The position numbers and the translations under genes were made by a program. From NCBI RefSeq assembly GCF_000956475.1, contig NZ_JYJB01000005.1, forward strand, positions 236,515 through 300,514: 64,000 bases of DNA, in the 5' to 3' direction. The notes below the pieces were generated by a model, which was not told the origin of the DNA, searched no databases, and saw only the letters and a list, made by a program, of their open reading frames with translations. Positions 10,001-17,758 of the stretch are shown here, piece by piece; position 1 is the first letter of the stretch, and each line of letters opens with the position of its first letter. Origin of the DNA: Microbacterium hydrocarbonoxydans (lineage in GTDB: Bacteria > Actinomycetota > Actinomycetes > Actinomycetales > Microbacteriaceae).

Positions 10001-10957
10001 GATGGTGGCGCTGGCGACGACGGTGGCCTCGGTGGGTCCGTAGGTGTTCCACAGCTCGCGGCCCTCGCCGACCAGGCGTGCGACGAGCTCGGGCGGGCAG
10101 GACTCGCCGCCGAAGATGAGCAGGCGCACGTTCTCGACCGTGTCCTGCGGCCAGAGAGCGGCGAGCGTCGGCACAGTGGAGACCACCGTGATCCCGTGGC
10201 CGACCAGCCAGGGGCCGAGGTCTTCTCCCGAACGCACGAGCGCTCTGGGGGCCGGCACCAGGCAGGCGCCGTGGCGCCAGGCGAGCCACATCTCCTCGCA
10301 CGAGGCGTCGAACGCGACCGACAGGCCCGCGAGCACGCGGTCGCCGGGGCCGAGCGGGGCGTCCTGCAGGAACAGACGCGCCTCGGCGTCGACGAAGGCC
10401 GCGGCCGACCGATGCGAGACGGCGACGCCCTTCGGCGTTCCCGTCGAGCCCGAGGTGAAGATGATCCACGCGTCGCCGTCGGGCGTCGGCGGCGCGACGA
10501 TCGGCAGAGCCGAGGTGCTGGGGTGCGGCGCGTCGCCGGCGAAGAGCTGGCTCGCGTTGCCGGCGTCGGCGGCCGTGAACACCCCGCCTGCGCCGATGAC
10601 ACCGCGCACCTGCGCCTCGCCGAAGACGAGGTCGGCGCGCTCCTGCGGGTCGTCGGCGTCGACAGGGACGTAGGCGGCGCCGGCCGCGAGGATCGACAGG
10701 ATCGAGATGTACAGCGCGCGCTCACCAGACGGCATCCGCACACCGACGCGGTCGCCGCGCCGCACACCCTGCTCATGCAGCCGGGCGGCCGTGACATTGA
10801 TGCGGGCGATCAGCTCGGCGTAGCTGATCGCGCCCGCCGCGTCTTCGATCGCCGAGGCGTCGGGGAATCGCGTCGCGGTGTCGCGGAGGATGTCGATGAG
10901 CGTCCGGGGATCCGGCACCTGAGCGGTGCGGTCGTATCCCTGCTGCACGTCTGCCAC
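7034..10957 (-). CDS. Pls/PosA-type nonribosomal peptide synthetase
   Basis: 1307 residues with the architecture of epsilon-poly-lysine synthetase. An adenylation domain spans 1-505: FTSGSTGTPKG at 167-177, NTYGPTE at 304-310, A10 lysine K493. A carrier domain follows with LGGGSL and phosphopantetheine site S546. Three repeats of two TM segments plus a left-handed-beta-helix acetyltransferase-like C module then run from about residue 620 to the end (for example VRIGEIRIGADATVGARS). There is no condensation or thioesterase domain; in Pls the C modules perform iterative isopeptide chain growth. In the A domain, D217 is present and E221 replaces the GrsA W239 equivalent, which favours a basic amino acid, but the product is inferred. 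Start is GTG with no strong ribosome site. Followed directly by the M1 peptidase. Confidence 0.92.
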   Translation of the reverse strand: MADVQQGYDRTAQVPDPRTLIDILRDTATRFPDASAIEDAAGAISYAELIARINVTAARLHEQGVRRGDRVGVRMPSGERALYISILSILAAGAAYVPVDADDPQERADLVFGEAQVRGVIGAGGVFTAADAGNASQLFAGDAPHPSTSALPIVAPPTPDGDAWIIFTSGSTGTPKGVAVSHRSAAAFVDAEARLFLQDAPLGPGDRVLAGLSVAFDASCEEMWLAWRHGACLVPAPRALVRSGEDLGPWLVGHGITVVSTVPTLAALWPQDTVENVRLLIFGGESCPPELVARLVGEGRELWNTYGPTEATVVASATIMDGEGPVRIGLPLDGWALAVVDAEGLPVADGEAGELIIGGVGLARYLDPAKDAEKYAPMPTLGWERAYRSGDMVRADPEGLIFQGRVDDQVKIGGRRIELGEVEAALQAIDDVTAAAVAVRRTDAGIALLVGYVVPADGFDRQRARAQLAEALPAPLIPLLAVVDDLPVRTSGKVDKAALPWPLTDTDAGDSTLSGTAAWLAEQWFSVLGMRPTEESADFFQLGGGSLAAAQLVSRIRTRAPEFTMADVYDLPKLAQMADAVKAASVDEAARSFTAAAPTPKRMQWVQTLLGIPLFILSGARWITWLLAASWLLQLVPGFDFLPDAPVWAIITGLIVFATPFGRMALSALVARLLLAGVRGGDYPRGGSVHLRLWLAEQVSHQVDAVGLAGAPWVIHYARALGARIGKGVDLHSLPPVTGMLHIGDGAAIEPEVDLAGYWIDGDTVRIGEIRIGADATVGARSTLAPGTKIGRGAEIAPGSAVFGRVRARQRWAGSPAVRVGGKSVPFAPEAPPKRDRWLWAYGASSTLLGLLPFVAFAAGVLVLAAGIRGAGSLNEAIGAFAAWLVPAVLVTGLVFAAAVVLFVRLLAIGLTEGAHPVHGRVAWQAWTTERLLDSARTLLFPIYSSLFTPIWLRMLGAKVGREVEASTVLLIPRMTVIDDGAFLADDTMVGTYELRGGWMRLATARIGKRAFLGNSGLAAAGHRVPKDGLIAVLSVAPEKSKPGSSWLGSPAVRLRRVVNDSDLERTYRPRQSLRWARGLWELGRILPVFVTCALGLAVLLTLAWLTETWGLGVAILLSGGVMLAAGAVAAAVTTAAKWIFVGPIRAGEHPLWSSFVWRTEVADTFTEMVAAPWFANAAAGTPALVVWLRSLGAKIGHGVWTDSYWLPEPDLVRLGDGATVNRGCVVQTHLFHDRVMSIDTVTLESGATLGPHSVVLPAATIAADATVGPASLVMRGETVPAGSRWSGNPIGPWRAVTVRAYQAEGA

Positions 10958-10993
10958 TGTCGGTCTGTCTGCCGTTCTCTGGTGTCTTCGCCG

Positions 10994-11767
10994 TCAGTCG
11001 GACAGGAGCGCGATCAGCTGCGCCTTGGTGAGGCGGGAGTAGCCGGTGTGTCCCGCCTCCCGCCCGCGGTCGCGGAGGGCGGCGACCGTGAGCGTCTCGA
11101 GGGCGGGAGCGGATGCTGTGGCAGCGGTTCGGGTCGGTGCAGTCTTCGTTGCAGCCCGGGCCGGGCGCTTCGCAGCCGTGGTCAGATCTGCATCCGCCGA
11201 GGCCTTCTCCGGTGCGATATCGGCCACCGCAGCCTCCGCGGGAACCGTCTTGGCGGATGCGGCCTGCGCGGTCGAGGCCGTTTCGCGCGACTGATCCGTG
11301 GTGCTGGATACGACAGGTGCCGCGTTCACGGCCGACGCGGCTGCCTTGGGAGCGGACTTCTTCTTCGTCGGCTTCTTCGTCGGCTTCGCCTTCTTGTCCG
11401 CGTTCGGCTTCTTCTCCGCCTTATCCGCCGCCGCAGCATCCGCTTTCTTCGCGGAGGAGGATACGGTCCGCGCATCCGCCTTCTTCTCGACCGTGTTCTT
11501 CGCGACGGCCTTCGCTTCGACCTTCGCAGCAGCCTTCTCGAGGCGCGCGGTCGCCGCGACGGCGACCTTCTCCACCTTGCGCGGCTTGGCCGTGAGCCTC
11601 TTCTTCGACGGCTGCGCGGCGTCCTTCGTCTCATCCGCGAGTTCGCGGAGCTTGCGCCCGTCCTTCTTGGGCAGTGTCTTGCTGAGCTTCTTGGCGCTCT
11701 TCGCGGCGAGCGCCGCCGCGTCGATCGCGGCCTCGGCCGCCTTCTGCGCCTTGGTCTTCGTGGCCAT
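10994..11767 (-). CDS. Lys/Ala-rich histone-H1-like protein with Rho-N/SAP-type C-terminus
   Basis: 257 residues from ATG 11767, chosen over the longer frame because GAGGA lies 6 bases upstream. About two thirds is low-complexity KKA/AKK repeats (for example KKAKPTKKPTKKKSAPK), like actinobacterial H1-type nucleoid proteins. Residues about 225-257, LTVAALRDRGREAGHTGYSR onward to LIALL, form a helix-extension-helix typical of Rho-N or SAP DNA/RNA-binding motifs. Probably binds nucleic acid. It ends 36 bp upstream of the synthetase on the same strand, so read-through into that operon is possible. Confidence 0.72.
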   Translation of the reverse strand: MATKTKAQKAAEAAIDAAALAAKSAKKLSKTLPKKDGRKLRELADETKDAAQPSKKRLTAKPRKVEKVAVAATARLEKAAAKVEAKAVAKNTVEKKADARTVSSSAKKADAAAADKAEKKPNADKKAKPTKKPTKKKSAPKAAASAVNAAPVVSSTTDQSRETASTAQAASAKTVPAEAAVADIAPEKASADADLTTAAKRPARAATKTAPTRTAATASAPALETLTVAALRDRGREAGHTGYSRLTKAQLIALLSD

Positions 11768-11912
11768 GGAATCCTCGCCATCCGATCGGGCGGCACCGAT
11801 CGGGGGGGTGCCGCAGCGCGCCAATGCTACTCACGCCGGGTGAACGGCTGGAGAACGGCGACTCCGTGTGACGACGGGCGGCCCGTCGGTCATCACCCTG
11901 CCGTGAGTGCGC

Positions 11913-13235
11913 TCACACCTGCGTCCACAGGCTCTCGATCGCGATCGCGCGCCCGATGATGCGCCCTGCGGCACGATGGCCTGACAGCATCGCCGCCGGA
12001 ACGGTCGCCGGGTCATCCGTCCACGTGGCCTCGCCGGCGATGTGCAGCACTCCTCCGATCGGGGTCGCAAGGTCGTCGTGATCCGCGGTCGTCGAGCCCA
12101 CGGTCATATACGCGTAGGACCCGCGGGCGAACGGGTCGTCCTGCCAGGCGGTGCGGTGGATGCTGACGGGCGCGGGGACCTCGGGGCCGAACAGTCGTCG
12201 CAGCTGCGCCATCACGGCGTCGACGACGCGATCGTCGTCCCAGTCGCGGATGCCGCGGGCCGCAGCGCCTGCGGCGAAGGTGAGCAGCGTCGGCTCGTCG
12301 TGCAGCGGCGTCAGGTCGTACCAGGAGTGCCACCAGCGACCCTCGGGGCCCTGCTGCCTGATCGCATACACGTCCGCGTCCCAGAACCTCGCCGGAAACC
12401 GCAGGATCACTTTCTCGAACGCGTTCATCTCTAGGCGCGCGAGCGCGGCGGCATTCACTGCGGGAAGCGGCGGCGAGATCTCCAGATCGCCGCCCTTCAG
12501 CACGCCGACCGGCACAGTCAAGACGGCGGCATCCGCGGTGAAGTGCTCGTCGGCGGTGCGAACTCGCACCCCGTCCGACCATTCCACACCTGTGACGATC
12601 CGTCCGAGCCGGATGTCGAGGTCTTCCGCGAGACCCCTCGGCAGCTCGTCGTATCCGTTCGGGAAGACCACCTCGTCCCCCTCGATCGAGTCGTCGTCGA
12701 GACCGTGCGCCGCGAGATCCTCGATCTGCACGCCGTACTGCTCCTCGGCGCGGTGTTCGAAGTACTCCCGCACTCGCTGGGTGCGCTCGGCATCCCATCC
12801 CCTGCGCAGGAATGCCTGCTCGGTGACGTCGCGGTAGGAGGCGTCGGATGCTGAGACCGCGACCACCGCGGCCAGCGCGGCGTCGACCTCGTGGATGTCC
12901 GCGGCGAAGCGAGCGGCCTCGGCGTCCGAGAGCCTGGTGCCGTCCGGGCCGTAGTAGGCGATCGGCCGGCTGTCGGGCTGAAAGCCGCCGACGGTGAACT
13001 CGACCGCGGGCATGCCGAAGGCCTCGGCGGCAGCGGCCACCGGGCTGCCGTCGACGCCGTGGATCCACGAGGCTCCGAGATCGGTCACGCGGCCGTCGCG
13101 CATCGTGTGCACGCGCCCGCCGACTCGTTCCCGCGCTTCGAGGACGATCACGGTAAGGCCGTGCTCCTGCAGCAGCCGGGCTGCGGTGAGCCCCGCGACA
13201 CCCGCGCCGATGACGATCACGTCTGCGTGCTTCAT
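11913..13235 (-). CDS. Flavin-containing amine oxidase
   Basis: 440 residues from ATG 13235 (KHADVIVIGAGVAGLTAA). The ADP-binding GxGxxG fold begins at residue 7 and is followed by VLEARERVGGRVHT, the second FAD motif of the monoamine oxidase / polyamine oxidase family. C-terminal GGVLHIAGEATW is the flavin-contact motif. Oxidises an amine to aldehyde and peroxide; substrate unknown. The upstream extension to 13373 is rejected because it lacks homology and a ribosome site, while ATG 13235 has GGAAGGAACCTC upstream. Cytoplasmic, single gene. Confidence 0.85.
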   Translation of the reverse strand: MKHADVIVIGAGVAGLTAARLLQEHGLTVIVLEARERVGGRVHTMRDGRVTDLGASWIHGVDGSPVAAAAEAFGMPAVEFTVGGFQPDSRPIAYYGPDGTRLSDAEAARFAADIHEVDAALAAVVAVSASDASYRDVTEQAFLRRGWDAERTQRVREYFEHRAEEQYGVQIEDLAAHGLDDDSIEGDEVVFPNGYDELPRGLAEDLDIRLGRIVTGVEWSDGVRVRTADEHFTADAAVLTVPVGVLKGGDLEISPPLPAVNAAALARLEMNAFEKVILRFPARFWDADVYAIRQQGPEGRWWHSWYDLTPLHDEPTLLTFAAGAAARGIRDWDDDRVVDAVMAQLRRLFGPEVPAPVSIHRTAWQDDPFARGSYAYMTVGSTTADHDDLATPIGGVLHIAGEATWTDDPATVPAAMLSGHRAAGRIIGRAIAIESLWTQV

Positions 13236-13341
13236 GAGGTTCCTTCCGGCAGTCCTCTCAGTCTGAAGTCGGCAGGGGCGATCGCCCAACCGGCCCGCGG
13301 ACCGGACCATAAAGTCCCGCCCGCCGTGGTGAGATGGAGCC

Positions 13342-13668
13342 ATGCCAACTCCCGAGAACGCCCTCTCGCTCACCGTCGCCGGAACTCCGGACTACCCGAG
13401 CGAGGTGCTCAAAGCGCTCTACCGCATCACCGGACGCTCCACGGTCGAGCTGCGCAACTCGATCCGCGCCGGCGAGCCCGTGTACACCGCGGCGCTCTTC
13501 GGCAAAGACCACATCGAGGTGGTACCTCGGCTGGAGAAGACGGCCGCGTACCTCGATGAGATCGGTGCGGCGTTCGTCGTGCACGAGTGGGCCGACGGCT
13601 CGCGCGAGGAGATCTCGCGCACCGTCATGCAGGAGATCATCGAGGCTGCCGACGACGAGTCTCACTGA
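13342..13668 (+). CDS. Small protein resembling ribosomal L7/L12 C-terminal domain
   Basis: 108 residues, cytoplasmic. Residues 20-83 (EVLKALYRITGRSTVELRNS, then GKDHIEVVPRLEKTAAYLDE ending IGAAFVVHE) follow the helix-helix-strand pattern of the L7/L12 C-terminal domain (ITG..L.EAK.L...., then a helix and AGA.VEV), but in a stand-alone protein that is not a ribosomal gene. Such domains occur in short actinobacterial proteins of unknown role. Its last 32 bp overlap the convergent SDR gene. Divergent from the amine oxidase, with a 106-bp shared upstream region. Confidence 0.65.
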   Translation: MPTPENALSLTVAGTPDYPSEVLKALYRITGRSTVELRNSIRAGEPVYTAALFGKDHIEVVPRLEKTAAYLDEIGAAFVVHEWADGSREEISRTVMQEIIEAADDESH

Positions 13669-14485
13669 GCATCCGCTCGTAGCCCTCGCGGAACGACGGG
13701 AACTCCAGCGGACCCGCGAACTCCCGCATGAGGCTGCCGTCGAGCACCGTTCCCCCGCTCGTCTCGGGATCGAGGTGCGGAGGCGGCTCGACCCCCAGGC
13801 GCTCCGCGATGAACGTCACCACGTCGCCCAGGGATGCCGGGGCCTGGTCGACGGCGTGGATGAGCGGCGGCGGGGATCCGGCCGTCAGCATGGCATGCAG
13901 GAGCGCGACCAGGTCGTCTTCATGGATGCGGTTGGTCCGCCGCGTGTGGTCGACCGGAGCGTGCTCGCCGACCCTGCGGATCAGTGACTCACGACCCGGG
14001 CCGTAGATGCCGGCCGGCCTCACGATGCAGGCGCCGAACAGCTCCGACGCCATGACCTCACCGTCGAGGAGCTCCTGCGCCCTAACGCTCGTCGGGGCCG
14101 GCGGGGTCTGCTCCGTGAGCGGGGTTTCACCCGCCCGCCCTTCGAGGACGCGCGTGGACGACACGAAGACGACACGAGAGGGACGGGCCGGAAGCCCCTG
14201 CGCGAGCGCGGTGAGCGATGCCCGGTACAGCCCTCCCCCGGCAGAACCGGGCGGCAGCGTGATCACGACCGAGTCCACGGCTGGGAGCTCGCGCACCCGA
14301 GGGATGCCCAGGTCGTCGGCGATCGTCGCGAACTCTGCCGGCAGGCCGTCGGTGTTCCGGCGCAGCGCGATCACGTCGGCGCCCTCCGCGACGAGCCGCC
14401 GTCCCAGCTTGGTGCCGAGCGCGCCGCAGCCGACGAGGAGGGTGCGGCCGGGAACTCGTCGCCCGCGGTCCCACCGGTCGGTCAT
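13637..14485 (-). CDS. Atypical SDR / NAD(P)-binding epimerase-like protein
   Basis: 282 residues. TLLVGCGALGTKLGRRL near residues 15-31 is a Rossmann nucleotide-binding loop (GCGALG). VVFVSSTRVLEG contributes the SDR serine strand, and RPAGIYGPGR the conserved YGP segment, but the catalytic YxxxK is not intact. This is the YeeZ/YbjS-like atypical SDR class. Its start overlaps the TetR stop by 4 bp, so it is cotranscribed with that regulator. Substrate unknown. Confidence 0.75.
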   Translation of the reverse strand: MTDRWDRGRRVPGRTLLVGCGALGTKLGRRLVAEGADVIALRRNTDGLPAEFATIADDLGIPRVRELPAVDSVVITLPPGSAGGGLYRASLTALAQGLPARPSRVVFVSSTRVLEGRAGETPLTEQTPPAPTSVRAQELLDGEVMASELFGACIVRPAGIYGPGRESLIRRVGEHAPVDHTRRTNRIHEDDLVALLHAMLTAGSPPPLIHAVDQAPASLGDVVTFIAERLGVEPPPHLDPETSGGTVLDGSLMREFAGPLEFPSFREGYERMLSETRRRQPR

Positions 14486-15072
14486 CGGCTCTCCCCCGCC
14501 GGCGCGATCACGGCATCGAACGCGGGAGCGAGGGCGCTCGCGACGGATGCCGCCTCACCCAGATATCCGTTCACCATCGCGCCGTCGCGGAGGATCATGA
14601 GGCGCCGGCCCGCGACAACCGCGTCATCGACACCCGCTTCCGCGGCGATGCTCGTGAACTCGTCAAGCATCCGCTGTCGATGCCCGGCGACGACCGCTCG
14701 CACCGGATCGTCGGGGTCGGAGAACTCGGCCGCCGCGTTGATGAACGCGCAGCCGCGAAAGCCCGGGCTGCAGCTTGCCGCACCGATCCCCTCGGCGATC
14801 GCGCGCAGAGACGCGCGGGGATCTCCCGAGACCCTCGCACCGATCAGCCAAGCCTGTTCCCTCGCCGCCTGGACTTCGAGGTAGGCGACCACGAGGTCGC
14901 TCTTGCTGGGGAAATGTCGATAGAAGGTGACCTTGGTGATCCCGACCTGCTCGATGATGCGATCGGCGCTCGTGGCCCTGATGCCCTGCGCATAGAACAG
15001 CTCGTTCGTCGCAGCGAGGATCCGCTCCCGTGTGCCGGTGCGCGATCGCTTCGGCGCCTCATCCGTCCGCAT
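14482..15072 (-). CDS. TetR-family transcriptional regulator
   Basis: 196 residues. The N-terminal HTH (TRERILAATNELFYAQGIRA to ITKVTFYRHFPSKSDLVVAYL, residues 13-66) is classic TetR. The C-terminal ligand domain has a cysteine-containing region CSPGFRGCAF near residue 113, as in the YxaF/LmrA-like group. First gene of a two-gene operon with the SDR, and divergent from the DUF308 membrane protein at 15176. An inverted repeat at 15119-15140 in the shared promoter is the likely autoregulatory operator. Confidence 0.88.
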   Translation of the reverse strand: MRTDEAPKRSRTGTRERILAATNELFYAQGIRATSADRIIEQVGITKVTFYRHFPSKSDLVVAYLEVQAAREQAWLIGARVSGDPRASLRAIAEGIGAASCSPGFRGCAFINAAAEFSDPDDPVRAVVAGHRQRMLDEFTSIAAEAGVDDAVVAGRRLMILRDGAMVNGYLGEAASVASALAPAFDAVIAPAGESR

Positions 15073-15118
15073 GGTTCCTCCGAGATCGACCTGCGCGCTT
15101 GCGCAGGTATACGAAGTA

Positions 15119-15140
15119 GTCTACCTTGAGCTAAGTAGAC
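15119..15140. promoter_or_regulatory. Probable TetR operator
   Basis: GTCTAC, 10 bp, then GTAGAC: a perfect hexamer palindrome in AT-richer sequence midway between divergent genes 14482-15072 and 15176-15751. Partial extension on both flanks (AGTA.../...GAACT). Position and size fit a TetR dimer site controlling both directions. Confidence 0.55.
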
Positions 15141-15175
15141 GAACTAGTCACTCTATTTATGTTCTGGAAGGCACC

Positions 15176-15751
15176 ATGACCACCTCCGCTCCCACCACCT
15201 CGCTCAGCTACGCTCGCGCGCTGCGCTCGCTCTACGTCGTCCGCTTCGCGTTCGCGATCGTCTGGGTGGGCGTGATGTTCGCCACCTCTGCGACCGCCGC
15301 CGAGCCGAACCCGCTCCTGACAGCGCTGCTGATCGCCTATCCCCTGTTCGATGCGGGCGCCGTGCTCTGGCAGCTGCGCGCGGATCCCGATCGCTCACGC
15401 ACGAAGGCCGCCGAGTGGACCGGCGTCATCGTCAGTCTCGTCATCGCCGTCGCGCTCGGCATCGCCTCGTCGATCTCACTGTCGGCCGCGCTCGCCGTGT
15501 GGGGCGTGTGGGCGATCATCGCCGGGGCGCCGCAGCTGATCACCGCGATCCGCAACCGTCGAAACGGCGGACAGGTCGCCCAGATGCTCTCCGGAGGCAT
15601 CTCGCTCTTCGCCGGCGCCGGGTTCCTCTTCCAGGGCCTGCAGGGCGGAGGCATGATCGCGGGCGTGGCGGGCTACGCCGGCGTCGGCGCAGTCTTCTTC
15701 CTCATCTCCGCCATCGTGCTGAGCATCCGCCTGAAGCGGGAAAGCGCCTGA
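15176..15751 (+). CDS. DUF308/HdeD-like membrane protein
   Basis: 191 residues from ATG 15176, preceded by GGAAGG at 7 bases. Six hydrophobic segments in three pairs (for example FAIVWVGVMFATSATA, VIVSLVIAVALGIASSISLS and MIAGVAGYAGVGAVFFLISA), the arrangement of HdeD-like DUF308 proteins. Function not established. Divergent from the TetR gene and probably its main target, so it may be induced by the TetR ligand. Confidence 0.72.
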   Translation: MTTSAPTTSLSYARALRSLYVVRFAFAIVWVGVMFATSATAAEPNPLLTALLIAYPLFDAGAVLWQLRADPDRSRTKAAEWTGVIVSLVIAVALGIASSISLSAALAVWGVWAIIAGAPQLITAIRNRRNGGQVAQMLSGGISLFAGAGFLFQGLQGGGMIAGVAGYAGVGAVFFLISAIVLSIRLKRESA

Positions 15752-15842
15752 CCGCGAGACGCCCGGGTCGCGACGACGCCGGGGGCCGTCATGTCGCACC
15801 CCCAACGACGGATGCCGGACGCGTCGCAGGTGATGTCGAGAA

Positions 15843-16283
15843 TTAGATGAACACTGCGGCCCATGACAGCAGGACGACGAAGCTAGGAACCAGCGCAACG
15901 AGGAGTTTTCTCGGCCGGACCGAACGAACCGCCAGAATCGTCATCCAGATCACCAACACGGTCGCGATACAAGCCACGATTGTCGTGGGCCATCCCGTCT
16001 GGTAAGCGGTGGTATCGCCGGAGATGCTCGCCCACTCGCAGTATCTTCCTGCCGGAAACGCCGTCTCCCTACTATCCAAAAGTGCCGTCATCCCCGACTC
16101 GTCAATGCCAGGAGGCACGTAGCCAGTAATGCACGCATAGCCAGCGTTACTACCGACACTGAAGAACTGATAAATAGGCATCGCGAGGACCGCCAACGTG
16201 GCTACGCAGGCGAAAATGAAGTAGACGACGGAGCTCCCGGACGTCGCCGCCCGGGAGCTCCGCTCAGTTCTCTGGTTCGTCAT
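15843..16283 (-). CDS. Two-TM membrane protein, unknown
   Basis: 146 residues from ATG 16283. Hydrophobic segments at about 20-41 (VVYFIFACVATLAVLAMPIY) and 95-140 flank an external loop with two cysteines (YACITGYV and GRYCEWAS), probably disulfide-bonded. It starts 14 bp after the exported protein encoded at 16298-17533, so the two are likely an operon. No homologue recognised. Base composition and codon use (for example GGA, AGA, TTA) are less GC-rich than the flanking genes. Confidence 0.6.
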   Translation of the reverse strand: MTNQRTERSSRAATSGSSVVYFIFACVATLAVLAMPIYQFFSVGSNAGYACITGYVPPGIDESGMTALLDSRETAFPAGRYCEWASISGDTTAYQTGWPTTIVACIATVLVIWMTILAVRSVRPRKLLVALVPSFVVLLSWAAVFI

Positions 16284-16297
16284 GGGGGTCGACACTA

Positions 16298-17533
16298 CTA
16301 GCAGAAGCTCGAAACTCCGCTGAATCCATAGTCGGTGGAGGCCCAGCACTTAGGGGGAGCTGTCCAACCCACCGAACTACTCTCGCTCAGCGTTAGGCGG
16401 TTGCCAGAGGTCGAAGTCGTCAGCCCCATGCAATCGGTGAGCGAGAGCCACGGCTGCAGCACGCACCCGGTCGCATTGACGGACTGCACCACGCCCGAAG
16501 AAATGCGTCCTGTGGTGTCAACTCCACGGAACGCCATGATCTGGACGGAGACCTCCTGGTGCCCATCGGGATAGGCCGGAATCAGCTGCGGGGTGCGGAA
16601 GCCGATCGCCATCGAGTTGCGGTTACAGTCGTCGCTTAGGTCGTTGTAGTCAGCGTATGCGTTCACATCGGAGGCCATGGCCGTCAGACCGCTGCCCGTG
16701 TTAACGAGCGCTGCCCACCATTCGAAGTCGTAGTTCTTCGCAAATGGCTGATCCTTGTATCCAGCGGGGCATGCAAGCCCGCCCCGCACTCCTGCCTGAT
16801 AGTCGGGGTTAGACGTGGTGATGTTGACCTCCATCTCGAATCCGTCATCACCCGACAGGTTCGACGTCTTGGAGTCGGTTCCATTCCAGGTGTAGTACTG
16901 GTCGAAAAGTACGCGCAACGGATCGTCCCGTTGCACGAGGACTTCTGCGTATTCCGGGAACCAATCCTCCGCCCCCGCGGGCAAGGATTGGACCCCGAAG
17001 GCCGCCTTCTCAGCGCCGACACGGGATCGAGACTGGTCCAGCAGTGATTCGATGTGTGCCGGGTCGGCTGGGTTCGCCGCAAAGATGGGGCCCGTGCTCT
17101 CGAGTACCGCACTGCGCTTCGATGCGTAACTTGTCTCCGCTTGAGCTTCGGGCACTTCGATGATGACCGCAACGAACTGGGGCTGAGTTCCGTAGCTCTC
17201 GTCGAACCTGCGCAGGAAGTCCTCCACCGATGTCTGAGGGCTCGCGCTCAGTTCCCCGACGACCTCCGCGTTCTCGAATCGATACGCAACCACCGGATAG
17301 CCGTCAACTTCCGTCGTGCTTAGCGCGTCAACGGCGCGCTGAGCTGCACTGAACGGGACGGTCACTCTCGTCATCTCGAGGCTCGCTGAGGCGGCTGCAA
17401 TCGACGCAAGACCGACGTAAACTCCGCCCGAGGCCCCAACGACCGAAGCGTTCGCCGTAAGTGGTGTCGCCAACGACGCCGCGAGAAGCGCAGCGGCACC
17501 AGTTGCCGCCACCATCATCCTTTTCTTCTTCAT
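16298..17533 (-). CDS. Exported cysteine-rich protein of unknown function
   Basis: 411 residues from ATG 17533, preceded by AGGAAAGGGATGG. Signal peptide: MKKKRMM, then a long Ala-rich core ending near LTANAS. The N-terminal half (residues 60-150) has VPFSAAQRAVDALSTTEVDG, a possible receptor or inhibitor-like alpha/beta domain. The C-terminal half is Thr/Ser/Asp-rich with six cysteines (CPAG, DDCN, GCVL, DCMG, KCWA and a final FC), so a disulfide-bonded extracellular fold. No catalytic motif seen. Cotranscribed with the two-TM protein and adjacent to a two-component system, which may control it. Lower GC than the genome backbone. Confidence 0.65.
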   Translation of the reverse strand: MKKKRMMVAATGAAALLAASLATPLTANASVVGASGGVYVGLASIAAASASLEMTRVTVPFSAAQRAVDALSTTEVDGYPVVAYRFENAEVVGELSASPQTSVEDFLRRFDESYGTQPQFVAVIIEVPEAQAETSYASKRSAVLESTGPIFAANPADPAHIESLLDQSRSRVGAEKAAFGVQSLPAGAEDWFPEYAEVLVQRDDPLRVLFDQYYTWNGTDSKTSNLSGDDGFEMEVNITTSNPDYQAGVRGGLACPAGYKDQPFAKNYDFEWWAALVNTGSGLTAMASDVNAYADYNDLSDDCNRNSMAIGFRTPQLIPAYPDGHQEVSVQIMAFRGVDTTGRISSGVVQSVNATGCVLQPWLSLTDCMGLTTSTSGNRLTLSESSSVGWTAPPKCWASTDYGFSGVSSFC

Positions 17534-17758
17534 TCCATCCCTTTCCTGACGCAATCACAGCTCACTTCGCGACAGGCATCAGGCCGTCACCGCTCAGGAG
17601 CTACGCCCATCGTGTCGCCCGAGCATGCGCATGAACATCGCTCTTCCTTTGTTCGTGGCCCTAAGACCACGAGTTCGCGATCTCCGCCTTCCGGCGGCCG
17701 AGAACGTGCTACGGGTTCCGGGGGCAGATGCAAAATCGATCCATAGGCAGGACTGACG

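Noticed and set aside
12013..13068. 351-residue minus-strand Arg-rich frame
   Set aside because: Alternate-frame shadow of the amine oxidase gene.
17682..17697. CCGCC-TTCC-GGCGG hairpin as terminator of the response regulator
   Set aside because: Plausible but short and without a T-run; another weak hairpin (CGTGG/CCACG, 17654-17672) is equally good, so neither is listed as a feature.
17631..17756. 41-codon plus-strand ORF between the exported protein and regulator genes
   Set aside because: No Shine-Dalgarno sequence, Arg/Pro-rich product and location across two hairpins; unlike the well-supported peptide at 18550.
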